Positions 11,569 through 24,004 of a stretch of DNA of 64,000 bases are shown piece by piece. The position numbers and the translations under genes are program-made. Where the stretch lies: the NCBI GenBank assembly GCA_033030425.1, contig JAUFSD010000002.1, positions 2,604,001 to 2,668,000 of the forward strand. Direction: 5' to 3'. The stretch comes from Verpa conica (Eukaryota > Ascomycota > Pezizomycetes > Pezizales > Morchellaceae). Every line of letters begins with the position of its first letter. The first letter of the stretch is position 1. Below the pieces are notes generated by a model, which saw only the letters and a list, made by a program, of their open reading frames with translations, was not told the DNA's origin and ran no database searches.

Positions 11569-14500
11569 TTGTGCAGAGGGCTCTGCTACCGCCAAAGGTT
11601 CGGTTGTGGAGCAGAGTTTGATGGTTTGTTGAACGACAGGGTGTTGAAGGTTGAAGGTTAGGAGTCAGTTACAGCGAAGGAGTAAAAACGATAACAAGGC
11701 AGTGAGTGTACAAAGCCCGCTCCTGCACAGGCCAACTAGAAGGCGCGCCAATAAGTTCCGAGAACTCGGAGCTAGATCTATTGCCCAGTGGGCCTCTTAT
11801 ATGCAGGGAGGTGCATACGCGTGCCACGGGGAGGAGGTTCGCGTCAATTACCCCAAATACGGGGCATTCAGATACTTTGGCCATCAATAGCAAACCACCA
11901 GCCAATCAAGTACCAATAAGTCAGAAGGCTGTAACGTATTGGACAAGATAAGCTGCCCGCGCCTCGGCACAATTGTATCCGGCTAGGAGGCTCGTATTCG
12001 TTCCCAATTTTTTTTTATTTCCTTGTAATAATAACACCACCAGCATAGTACTTTCATAAAACATATAGTGAATATATAAACTATTTGCATTAGGCTCGTC
12101 TCCTTTTTTTAAGAGAAAGCCACAAAATATCATGAGCCTACGTACTGTAAGTCCCATGTAGCCCCGAGTGACAAACTCAGTTGTTTATATCGCTAATGCA
12201 TGCTAGTGACAGTCAATCCCTAGGCTTTCGACCTGGGAACAGATTCAAGGTTTCATATCTATCAGTAGTGAAATTTTGAGTCACCACTTGGCACCAAGTA
12301 ATTGATCAACTGTGTAGATATTTGAAAGGCTGATAAGATATACATGTTCTGGCCCGTTGGAGGGACGTCCTCTATATGGGCCAACCTACGTCCCCTGTAT
12401 GGGTAACAACATAAAAAAAACCCTGGCTACAAAAAAACACTCAGAACAAAGCTTCCAGCCTCCTACAAGTTTAATAAAGCATAGAATAAAATCCAAAAAA
12501 ATCACAAATATAGTTCAAGATAGATTTATATTTTCTAGCTATTATTCTTATTCTTTTGAGTGTCCCTGTATTAATTAGGCTATACTTTGTTGGCCCGCCC
12601 ATGGGTGTCCCTCCAACGGGTAGGGCACCTAACAGATTGCCCGTCCCCCCCAACGGGCCAGAACATACACACTTACAGATCCAGACTATCGTTTCAACAT
12701 TTACTTTACTACTAGCACACTCTAGGGTGCACCTCTTAAGCCAATAACTATCAAAACCGTATTTGCTGTTCTTTATATGTTTAGCCCAAAAGTTGCTTGT
12801 GCAGGTACCCTGAGACTTGGGCTACAAGAGATAGAGGGCACTATAATTTCGAGCCTAGAAACTCCCAATCTTACATTATAGAAAGCTGTATAACCGTGAC
12901 GGTTAGTTCGAGTTCCTGCTTTATTATATATCTTATTTTATACCTCGACTCTCATGACTATTTGTAGACCTATTTTTTCTGTTAATTAACGCCCATATAG
13001 AATTAAATTCTACTAAACCCTTAGACCCTCATCACGGGCTACATGTACTCATAGAAGAGACCCCTCGACTCAGGACAACAAGAGCTAATTTACTTTAAAA
13101 TACCTCACCAGACCTAGCTCCAGCCCGGGAAAGAGTAACACTGCTCTGCGTAACACTGAGGCCGATAAAAGCTATCGACACAAGGAATTTTATATCATCT
13201 CAGCTCACAGATTCGAGAAAAACTTAAAATGGTTTTAAATGATCGTAAAGACCACCATGCTACTGCTCAAATTCTATAGTCCACTCAAGAATAGACTTGA
13301 GGGTCTCTACAAAAAAAATCTTCACACAAAGTACTCTCTAGCAGCTCTATAAATTAATAAGATTAGGCGTGGAAAGTATACATTCAACTTCATGAGTTTT
13401 ATCGCGAGTCGACTCGTGTGCTAGGGTTCATGGTCTCTACCAGGCGTGTCTTCTAGTTCTCATCACTCCTTGATTTTAGTATATCTATTCTAGAGAACAG
13501 AGCGTGAGAAATTCAAATTCTTTGACTCTACAAAATTGCAAACACCTTGCAATACCAGCACCACCCTAGTCACAGAAATTCTGTTCTTAGAGCTGCAGTG
13601 AGTGAGTGAATTTATATTTAGCTCATACTAGATAACCACGCTTGCCTTTTATATAGGTTATTTGGTCAAGTCTGCTAATTCTCTTTCTCTTTAATTAGGC
13701 GAGATACATACATGCAGGTATATTGAAGGGATATCGGCGGGGAAAGAGGTTCTGGGAATAGCATCGGATATACCTATATAGTTGTATCTTCCTCTAGTGA
13801 CGTGATTGATATTTGGTCCTTATAACTATATTAGGCTTAATTCTTAGAAATAATAGCGCGCGAAGGAGCTCCTACGTACTCATAGCTTGTTATCAGTGAA
13901 GGCTAGGACTAGCTTCTGATCGGTAATACCCTAATACCAACTCCTAAAATTGATAACCTTAATAATGTACATGTGCTTCCCCAAAAACAAATATAAATTT
14001 TCAGGGATAAGCCACATGTTACACGTACCTCTGATTAACTACATAGGCTCAGGGGCGTTGACCGATAGCTCTATATAGTGTAACCAAAGCTAAAAACAGC
14101 TGATGTTAAACCACTCTTAGGGCGGGATCTAGGCTGAAGGAGCTCCTCTGAACTTTAGTAATTTAGTCTGAGAGCAATGGTACTTATTATGGATAAGTAA
14201 TAGAAGTTAAATTATAATGTAGATCTCGGCCAGTGATAGGCAATAGCAGCCCTCTCAAAAAATGATTATGTGCATGCCTTAATTAGGCACTTTTTATTCT
14301 TTACCTACCTACGAATAGAATTAAATTTTTGTAAATCTACTTTCCTCGTAGAGGCCATGCAGAGGTGTAAGTTAGTAGCGAGGCGGAAAACGATTCTATA
14401 GGTGTAGCGGCTATCAACCCCCCGGGAGGGGTACACCCATGAATGAAGTCTCTCTAAGATATTAGTATATAGCTACCCATAAATGCTTACAGGACTAGTG

Positions 14501-15790
14501 CTAGCCTATACCCCTATCATATTACTAACCCCAAATTCTTTTCCTAGTACAATAGCCTTTAAATATAAAAAAGCTAGTATACCAAAGAGATTCCAACAGA
14601 GACTCCCAAGAATACTGTGCAAGGTAAACCCTAAGACTTTGACCAGCGATTTAGCTTTTCATGTCCAAACCCCCAGCTATCAGTGCCCCCATACAGATAA
14701 TAGGAGATAAACGAGATTACCTATTAAGGGGATTATGCACTAATATTTCGGTTATACGGGGGTACGTCAGGTCAGCGGGAATCTATGTACTAGCTATTCT
14801 CTAGGTACGTAGTACTGGCAGTCGAAGGAGCTCCTCTGGATTTTAACAACTAGCTATCAATGTATTCTAGGCCCCAATCAGCCTTGTAGAATCATAATTC
14901 TAGGAGCAGTGCCTACAAGGTTTCTAGCTTAATCATAGTCTATATCTGTCGTACGACAGCTTTCCGTTAAAACAGGGGGAATGCTGTCTAGTCTTGTACC
15001 TGATTTCTTGTAATTGGCTATGAATAATTACCTCCATCGATAGCTCAAGGTGGGTCGGAATCGATCCGGAGCCTTGGGTTACACCCGCTTTAATACCCGG
15101 TTTCAGGAGTGGAATATAGCTGGTATATTTTACATATAATTTAGGCCACTTGTGATGGGAGATGTGTTACTTGTAGAAGTGATGGTAATATATATATATG
15201 GAGTAAATTAAACTAACATACCCGTAGGTCAGGGTTAGGTGTTTTGTAGAAGACATACAGTAACACCAGGGAGGGTTTTCTGCTAAAATTCCTCTCCTCC
15301 CTCTCCTTCATAGAAAAATTACCCGGGAACTTGAGTCGATTCGCCCCTCTTTTATCGCCTTTTCTTTCCCAATTTAAAACTGCTGCATAACGTATATGAG
15401 GCTCTGTCTTATCGATAAGCCCCGCCAAAGGTGAGACATATTTCTTGGCACTATGAACGTCATGCAGGGGTTTTGCTTTTGGAGGAGCCCCTCCCTCCTC
15501 CTCCCGCTTACCCAGCATCTCATCAACCTATCGCAATTACATCTCGATTTGCCCTACGTGATCGGTACCATCCGGAGACATATTCCGTATTTTCTTTTGG
15601 TTTCGGTTTATGTAATTTGTTTCTATTCAGTCCTAAGCTTGCATTTAGATTTAAATACTCACGAGACTCCTTTGCTTCTTCCTACTACGGGAAAACACAG
15701 GAAGACGACCATTCAAAACTATAAAGGAATCCTTTTGCAGCGGTACTGAAGTTTGATACAACCCTCCCTTAAGCTTGCCGCTATTCAATT
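11569..15790. other. gene-poor AT-rich region
   Basis: About 4.2 kb without a supportable gene. It includes the promoter side of the ABCC gene, a small inverted-repeat element at 12344-12666, three copies of a GAAGGAGCTCCT palindrome (near 13862, 14134 and 14824) and the leader of the 5-oxoprolinase gene. The short ORFs at 14483-14710 and 15431-15749 have no recognisable features. Confidence 0.5.
12344..12666. mobile_element. small inverted-repeat element, GGCCCGTT family (copy 1)
   Basis: The left end reads ATGTTCTGGCCCGTTGG and the right end is its exact reverse complement (CCAACGGGCCAGAACAT), followed inwards by G- or C-rich variants of the same theme. Internal sub-repeats (GGGCCAACC, GGCCCGCCCATGGG) repeat the motif. 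The inside is AT-rich and non-coding. A second, shorter copy lies near 36.4 kb. Size (about 323 bp) and termini suggest a MITE or foldback element. No target-site duplication is certain. Confidence 0.6.
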
Positions 15791-18700
15791 ATGTCGAAAG
15801 GAATCAGAATCGCAATTGATGCAAGTCCCTCTTTTCCTCTTTATCACAAAAATTATCTAACAGTTCCATCGATAGCGCGGCGGGACCTTCACAGACTGTG
15901 TTGGAAATCCTGGGTCTGGTAAACTCGAGGATGATGTCCTAATCAAGCTCCTCTCAGTCGATCCGTCAAACTACGATGATGCACCATTGGAAGGTATCAG
16001 GCGGCTTATGGAAAAATTTACTGGGAAGACTATTAAGCGTGGCGAACCGCTAGATACTTCTGAGATTGGTAGGTTTAAACAATAAGATATTGGAAGGGAA
16101 GAAATGTTGATCGGGAGTCTACGCACCTAGAATCCATAAGAATGGGTACAACAGTAGCTACCAACGCCCTTCTGGAGCGTAAAGGAGAGAAATGTGCACT
16201 TATTACGACAAAAGGCTTCAAAGACTGTCTCATCATCGGTAAATAAACCTTTCTATAAGTCAGTTGTATAATAGCTTTTTTACTTACGCCGCACCCTAGG
16301 GAATCAATCTCGACCCAAGATCTTTGATCTTGCAATCCGTAGGCCCGAAGTCCTATACCAAAGCGTCCTCGAAATCTCTGAACGTGTAACCCTCGAAGAC
16401 TATGCTGAGCACCCTGAACGCGCCACCACCGACCCTTCATCGGATGCGAACCTAGTCCGAGGCCTATCCGGCGAAGCAGTCCGTATCCTCACTCGTCCTG
16501 AGGAGTCTGAGATCCGAAATGATCTACAAGCTCTCTATGAAGAGGGCTTCCGTTGCATTGCTGTATGCCTCATGCATTCATACACCTTCCCCGATCACGA
16601 GAAGCTCGTGGGAAAAATCGCAGAGGAAATAGGATTTACACATATATCACTATCTTCGCAGTTGATGCCGATGATCAAGTTGGTCCCTCGGGCTACAAGC
16701 GCGACTGCAGATGCATACTTAACTCCTGAGATTCGCCGGTATATTGAAGGGTTCTCCAAAGGCTTTAGTGGAGGTCTTGGTTCAGAGAGCGTTGCCAAAG
16801 AGCCTGGTGCAAAGGGTGCTAGGTGCGAGTTTATGCAGTCCGATGGTGGTCTCGTCGATGTTTCTTCGTTCTCCGGTCTTCGTGCCATCCTCTCGGGCCC
16901 TGCAGGAGGCGTAGTAGGATATGCACTCACATCATATGATCCAGAGACAAAAGTTCCAGTCATCGGGTTTGACATGGGTGGGACTTCTACAGACGTTTCG
17001 AGGTATGGTTCGGGAAGATATGAACATGTATTCGAAACCACTACTGCTGGAGTCACAATACAGAGTCCACAACTAGATATAAATACTGTTGCTGCAGGTG
17101 GTGGTTCAAGACTATTCTGGAAGAACGGACTATTCGTGGTTGGACCAGAGAGCGCAGGTGCACATCCAGGCCCTGCATGCTACAGGAAGGGGGGCCCACT
17201 CACAGTAACCGATGCAAATCTCTTCCTGGGCCGACTACTACCCGAGTTCTTCCCCGCGATTTTCGGGAAGAATGAGAACGAAGCGTTGGATGAAGAGGCA
17301 TCAAAGAAGCTATTCGAAGAGCTCACAAAGGATATAAACAAAGAAATTTGTTCCAAAGAAGGAGATAAACCAATGACAGCTGAGGAGGTTGCATATGGCT
17401 TTATCAAAATCGCGAATGAATCAATGACCCGCCCAATACGCTCTCTAACAGAGGCGAAAGGATATGACACGGCTAGACACCGGCTTGCAACTTTTGGCGG
17501 GGCAGGAGGACAGCATGCAGTTGCCATTGCAGCGAGTCTAGGCATCAAACAGATCCTAATTCACAAATATTCCTCTGTTCTCTCCGCGTATGGTATGGCA
17601 CTCGCAGATGTTGTGCATGAGGTCCAAGAACCCTCCTCTGCTATCTTCAACGAGTCCGAAAAATCGGGGCTTCTAGAACGACTTAAGGAATTAAAGAAGA
17701 AGGCAACAAATGTGCTGAAAGAACAAGGGTTCAATGAGGAGGATATTGTACATGAAGAATATTTAAACATGCGATACCGAGGAACCGAGTCAGCTCTCAT
17801 GATCATCAAGCCTGAAAGTGGTGAGTTCGAAGGGGATGCTGAGTCAGAGTTTGGGAAAGCATTCGTAAGACAGCATGAACAGGAGTTTGGGTTCACACTA
17901 CCGGATAGAGATATTATCGTTGATGACGTTCGAGTACGTGGTATCGGCAAAAGCTTTAGAGGGTTGGAGAAAACAGTGGATATGCAGCTAAAAGAAGTGG
18001 AGCCTACGTCAGTTGATGAAGGGAAGATTCATAGCACAAAGAACGTATATTTCGAAGGCGGGCGCCAGGAAACACCTATCTATCAGCTGGAGGACCTGAG
18101 TGTGGGTTCCAAGTTGAAAGGTCCAGCGATCCTTGCGGATGGAACACAAACAATCGTCGTGACCCCTGGAGCTACAGCGCTAGTAATCGAAACACATGTA
18201 GTGATCAATATCGGTGACGATGACAGCGCTAGTAGCACAGGGCAGAAGGCCAACACGAAGGATGTTGACCCAATTCTACTAAGTATCTTTGCGCACCGCT
18301 TTATGGCAATCGCGGAGCAGATGGGAAGGGCATTGCAGAAAACAAGTGTTAGTACAAATGTCAAAGAGAGATTGGATTACAGCTGTGCACTGTTCGATGC
18401 CGAGGGAGGGCTGGTTGCGAATGCACCGCATTTACCCGTTCATCTAGGGAGTATGTCGACTTGTGTAAGGACACAGGCTGGGATTTGGAAGGGAAAATTA
18501 AAAAGGGGGGATGTGTTGGTTTCAAACCATCCGGAGTTTGGAGGGACACATTTACCTGGTAAGTCACCCTTTTGTTTGTGTGATTTTGGTATTTCTGCGC
18601 TGACTTTATGAATTTGGTAGATATCACGGTCATCACCCCGGCATTCAGTGGCGACGAAATCATCTTCTATGTCGCTTCTCGTGCCCACCATGCCGATATC

Positions 18701-20178
18701 GGTGGTATTCTCCCAGGCTCCATGCCACCTCATTCCCGCGAGCTCTATCAAGAAGGTGCAGCTATCAAATCTGAAAAACTAGTCTCACAAGGTCATTTCA
18801 ACGAAGAACGGATCACTGAGCTCCTCCTTCACGAACCCGCAGGGCACCCAGGGTGCAGTGGTACAAGGTGTCTAGCTGATAATATCAATGATCTTAAAGC
18901 ACAGGTCGCAGCAAATCAGAAAGGGATCAACCTTATCAGTTCTCTGATTGAGGATTATGGTGAGGATGTTGTACAATTTTATATGATTTCTATACAGAAG
19001 AATGCGGAGCAAAGCGTGAGGAATTTACTGAGAAGTGTGTATAAGAGGTTCGAGGGGAAGGAGTTGAGAGCTAGAGAGTATATGGATGATGGTAGCCCGA
19101 TTTGTCTTAAGGTTGAGATTGACCCTGAAAAGGGAGAGGCAGAGTTCGATTTTGAGGGGACAGGGCCGGAGATGTATGGTGAGTAGCTTCCTCTATTCGA
19201 AAAGGAGGGGATGAAGCTGATGGGGTGAACCTAGGAAACATGAATGCCCCAGAAGCTGTGACTTACTCTGCGATTATTTATTGCTTGAGATGTTTGATCT
19301 CAGAAGACATCCCTCTAAATCAAGGATGTCTAAAGCCAGTACATGTCAAAATCCCAAAGAATAGTTTCTTGAGTCCAAGCGATGGTGCAGCAGTTGTTGG
19401 GGGCAATGTTTTGACTGTAAGTGGTAATACCCTATAATCGGGATCAATCCATACTAACTTTAATAGAGCCAACGTATTACAGATGTAGTCCTAAAAGCAT
19501 TTCAGGCTTGTGCAGCAAGCCAGGGCGACTGCAACAACCTCACCTTTGGTTACGGTGGTAGTCAGGATGGAGGTGACCATGTCAAAGGCTTCGGATACTA
19601 CGAAACCATTGCAGGTGGTAGTGGGGCTGTAAGTTTACTTCTCCCTTACGCTTATCGATACGTACTAAAATTCTAATTAGGGCCCTAGCTGGGATGGCAC
19701 ATCAGGAGTCCACACTCACATGACCAATACTCGTATCACTGATGCCGAAGTATTCGAGCGCCGCTATCCCGTACTCCTCCGTGAGTTCTCAATTCGCAAA
19801 GGTTCCGGTGGCAAAGGTGCACATCTCGGCGGTGATGGTGTCATCCGTGACATTGAGTTCAGAATTCCTGTACAGGTTTCCATTCTCTCAGAAAGGAGAG
19901 TATACCATCCTTATGGAATGGCCGGGGGCGAAGACGCAAAGTGTGGTCTCAATCTGTGGGTTAGGAAGCTGCCGAGTGGAGAAATTAGGACGATTAACCT
20001 AGGAGGAAAAAATACTGCTGCAATGAAGCCTGGGGAGAGAATCATCATTAATACACCGGGTGGCGGTGGGTATGGAAAGGCAGATAATGAGAGGAATGTA
20101 GTAGAGGAAAAAGATCCGAAGTTAGCATGGAGAGGAGGGAGCTTGGCGAGTAGGGTGGCGACGCAAGAGTCGAATTGA
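15791..20178 (+). CDS. OXP1: 5-oxoprolinase (ATP-hydrolysing), 8 exons
   Basis: Exons 15791-15820, 15876-16068, 16131-16238, 16300-18558, 18621-19178, 19235-19416, 19467-19628, 19681-20178; phases balance to 1,329 residues, close to the roughly 1,280 of family members. The HyuA-like half begins [10 protein letters not shown] then [10 protein letters not shown] after the first intron and includes [51 protein letters not shown] and [14 protein letters not shown]. The HyuB-like half includes [32 protein letters not shown] and NTPGGGGYG. The enzyme opens 5-oxo-L-proline to glutamate using ATP in the gamma-glutamyl (glutathione) cycle, in the cytosol. Oddity: the first intron (15821-15875) starts with GCAAGT, so it is a GC-AG intron; using the nearby GT would break the conserved glycine-rich loop. 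Downstream is a gene desert. Confidence 0.96.
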
Positions 20179-22086
20179 TTGAGAACATGATTTGTGAAGC
20201 TGTAGTTTTTCTTTTGAGTGGGGAGTATTTTTTATTCTCGTACCTTTGCTTTGAGTGATTGTGGAAATCACATCTATCAAACCTTTTTATTTGTACTAGA
20301 TAACTTATATCAAAGGGATCTGGGAAACTCGAAATAAATTTTTATTAGCCCAGGAGATTATGCCATCTAAAAATAATGTGAATTAGCCATATATTACCTA
20401 TGAAAGGCTTATTTTAATATGCGTACGGCTAGGGCCATGTAACGTGGCCGCGCCCACCTCGTATTACTACATATAGGTTCCACGTTTGACAAACTTATAG
20501 AAACTACGATTCTTTATGAAAACCTTCATCTATGGTGGTTAATTATAAAGTATCTTAGTCCAAAATTGAATCCTACATATACCAGAATTTTAGCCCTGTA
20601 TAAATTAAGAAACCACAATCGATATAGATGTAATAAGCTCAGGTTTCAAGACTACTACAAACCCAGATAAATGAAATTTAAGAAAACAAAAATTTCCCTA
20701 CAAATCAAGCACATAAAGGCGCGCCGCGGCCAGGGGTGTGACGAATTCCACCAAAAACCAAAAACCAACAAGAAGTTAATCAGTGATCTCAAGCGCAGGC
20801 ACCAAAAGTTTATAGAAGTCAAGGGAACCCTTTAGATAACCTAAAAATTTGGCTTGGTTGAAGTTCATTTTCTACTTTCTATAGAATTCGTCGTACCCCC
20901 GGGAGCGCCTCTACATATGTATTGCCATTAAGAGTATACGCCTAGATATTTCGATATATATGGGCTAGAGCTGCTAGCACCCATAAGGAGGGGGGGGCAC
21001 ATACAGAGGGTTTCAATATATGATGTCATATCCCTTTAGTATTTTTGACACCTTCAACTATTTGGCTATGATAATTCAATTTAAGAATTGAGTGATTACC
21101 AATTATTTAGGATGATCTTCGGACAAGACAATACGTATCCTATAGCATTTATATCTGTTTGTTTTTTCTAAGTGGGAAAATATTTAGAATGAATAGTTGC
21201 TATAATTTCTGTCCATTTTTAAAGCTTTTATTTACTTCAGTAGGATTTGTGACTTAAAAACGGGTATTCCACACCCATTAGGGTAAGGCCCTGCAAGCAT
21301 CTCTGATAGAGTACGGGTACTATGGCCTCAAGGCTTCGTGTACTATAATTCATTCATTCGTTGTGACTTGAAACCTCTAGCCTTTCATGTACGGGCATGT
21401 TTTAAATATAGAGCCTTCTAGAGTAGGGTTTAGTAACGTTCCGTCAACTGCTTAAATACAAATGATGAGCAAACATGGGCAGAGACACACTAATATCCAG
21501 ATCACTATTTTTACAAGTTGGCTCAAGGGCCAGAATGCGGAGGAATATGTGATATTCCGCCGTATAACGCAAATATAAGCTTATCTGCGAAACCCCACGA
21601 CCCTCATGATAAAACAGCTATATACCCCCCTTTTAAAAATGACAGTACATGTTTCTTAGAGCAATTCTATAGCGCTTGAAGTTATGAGTTGTATGGTCTT
21701 ATCTACACTACGTATATATGTATATTGGATGTTTTATAAATTTTAAATTTTAGTTGTAGTCACCAATTGATATTTATGCCACTGTCGTTTATATATCTTG
21801 TATGATTTTCATGCAACCTCAAGCACTACATATAACTTGTTTCTGTTCTATACCTAGTACGAAATGAGGGATGAGTCAGCTGGGTTTACTCAGTTGAGGA
21901 CAACCCACGAGATCATCGCTAAATAACTTAGGCTATGGAAATCAAGTATCATTTGATGTACACGCTCTCCTTCATTACACGGATGTAGGGAATGTGCCCG
22001 TGGGGGCATCAACATACACCTGGAACATTGAAGCTTGGCACCGGGGAGATTTCGGCTATATTAGGAAACGCGTGGTTAACGGTGTT

Positions 22087-22097
22087 TCACGTGACGT
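22087..22097. promoter_or_regulatory. TCACGTGACGT: overlapping E-box and CRE-like half site
   Basis: The palindrome TCACGTGA (bHLH/Cbf1-type core) overlaps TGACGT (bZIP-type core). It lies about 1.9 kb upstream of the FLC-like start, in the GC-richer leader. The match is exact, but the function is inferred only. Confidence 0.25.
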
Positions 22098-23536
22098 TTA
22101 AGATTCAGGAACGAACAACCGCCCCGGGCACGTACTGAATGAAGGAGTTGGGAGTTATGTACTTGAGTGAGGTCTTACACAAAGTACACGCAGCAGTACC
22201 ATAAACGCGCGTGATGATACGTCAGGAGCAGCATTTTTAGTCACTTATTTCTTCTATTTAGGGTTTCCATTGATCACGTAGGCCTTCAAATAAATATGGT
22301 GCGTGTGAATAAAAATTACCAAATGCCAAGTTCATCTAGTCTCTAGAAAGCATCCAAGGTGTTTTAAAAATAGACAAAGGCATCTTCCAGAGTAAGTGCA
22401 AGAAAACGGGCAGCTGGCTAAACCCGGTTCCTTGGTTGCAAGAAGCAGGATCATACGCTTGCAGGGAGATCTGTTCTCTCGAGAGCTGAGTGGCAAGGTT
22501 CGAGATCCAGTTGCAGCTGAAAAAGAAAGTTTTTTGCAGAGAAAGGGAAAGTCCCGGCTACGCAAACACGCGGGTAAACATCTTGTCGTGGTGCCGTTGA
22601 GATGTCTTGAGTCTTGAGTCTTCAGTCTTAACTCTTGAAGATGCCCACCACGCCATGTAGAGGGGGTGTGTGGGCGGGTAAAGTACATGTCGATACGGGA
22701 CGAAAGGGACCGACAATGGTTTTGGGTGCAGATTCCAATGTTTCATGGTTTCCTTTGTGCACGGACACCATTTTATTACTCATTATCCAAGGAGCAACTC
22801 CGAGGCGCCGTATATTCCGCTCATTCAGGGCGGGGGGGGGGGTTTCGCGATAAGTTAGAGCCAAAGTGGTAGTGTATGAGATTTGTCTGATTTGTGCATA
22901 GTGTATCCTGCCGAGTGATGGAGAGAAAGCTAACGAATGCTTACATCCTTGGGTTGGTACTCATCACAAACGAAGTGTAGAGTAGCAATCTCCAGCCCGA
23001 GTATTCTAGAAATCAGGATCTGCTGAGCAGCCACCACTACCACGGGGGTCATCGTGAACAAACCATCAATCTGAAGAGATTGTGGCGGAGGCGGAGCACT
23101 ATCTAGGGGGGGCTCGTAAAATCCCATTGCCGAGATGCAGTTGAGAGGCAACAGCCCTGTCGACCTTCCTTTCCTAATGATGTCAATCCCTCCCCTATCT
23201 GGCTGTTATAAGTGCAATTCCCGGCCCTGCACGCAAGCAAGCAAGCAGGTACGGTGCTCCTGTCAGGCACAACCGCACAAACCACAAACCAATAAAACCA
23301 ATGAAAGTGCAGCTGCTCGGGTTGCCCCTGGCCAGGCACCACCAGAAGGAGACTACCGCGCGTCCGCAGCATGTAAACATCGAAAGCGAGGGTGGCCACC
23401 AACCAACCAGACGCTTGCCCTCTATCAAACTTGGAATTCCTGGGCAACGTCCCTGTTTGTATGTACTTTGTACTCTTTGGGACTCTTTTTCCCTCTCGAC
23501 TCCTTTTCCCTCTCTTGACCATACATCACGGTCTAA

Positions 23537-23590
23537 CCTCCTCCCCCTCTCATCCCCCCTCTCCCCTCTCCCCTCTCTCTCTCTCTCTCT
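23537..23590. repeat. pyrimidine (CT) tract upstream of the FLC-like gene
   Basis: A nearly pure C/T run ending in about nine CT repeats. Such tracts are common just upstream of, or within, leaders of strongly expressed fungal genes. Here it lies about 0.4 kb before the ATG. Confidence 0.6.
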
Positions 23591-24004
23591 TATGCGTTTC
23601 GTGTCTTTTTCCTTTTGATCGTTTCTCTCCCCCCCACTCGCTCTCAGACTAGCTGCTTTCTATCGGTACTATTTACCGTTGCCGCTCCCTTGTAGGCGCT
23701 TTACTTCTCGCACTCTCGTGTTTTCCCTCCCTGGCCCTCTCACTCTTTCACACCTTCTCTTTCATCTCAGGTTATCTGCAGTTAACTGAGTCTTTGTGAC
23801 CATTCCATCATTTTTGTCTTGTCCTCCCCTTCATTCCAGTAGCCCCCCCCCATTCATTCAATTGGCAAAGTGGAACGAGGAGTAACTCAGTAATAACAAT
23901 ACTATCCGAGGGGTTGTAACATTTTGGTCCTCTCTCTGTGGATTCTTCCCTCTTTCTTCATTGTTCCTTTTTTCTTTTTCTTGCTTCACATAGACACGAC
24001 CGCC

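Larger units (their letters stand above)
20179..24004. other. AT-rich desert followed by the GC-richer leader of the FLC-like gene
   Basis: 20.2-22.0 kb is AT-rich with no gene. From about 22.1 kb the composition rises, with no coding features, and looks like promoter and 5' UTR of the gene at 24005. It holds an E-box/CRE-like site (22087-22097), an 11-bp G run near 22832 and a long pyrimidine tract (23537-23590). ORFs at 22332-23652 overlap on both strands and look like composition artefacts. Confidence 0.45.

Noticed and set aside
14483..14710. 75-codon ORF in the 12-15.8 kb desert
   Set aside because: No homologous features, no splice context, and surrounded by stops; probably chance.
22332..23652. 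Cluster of ORFs on both strands upstream of the FLC-like gene
   Set aside because: They overlap each other on opposite strands, have low-complexity or Pro/Ser/Arg-rich translations, and sit in a GC-richer leader; best explained by composition.
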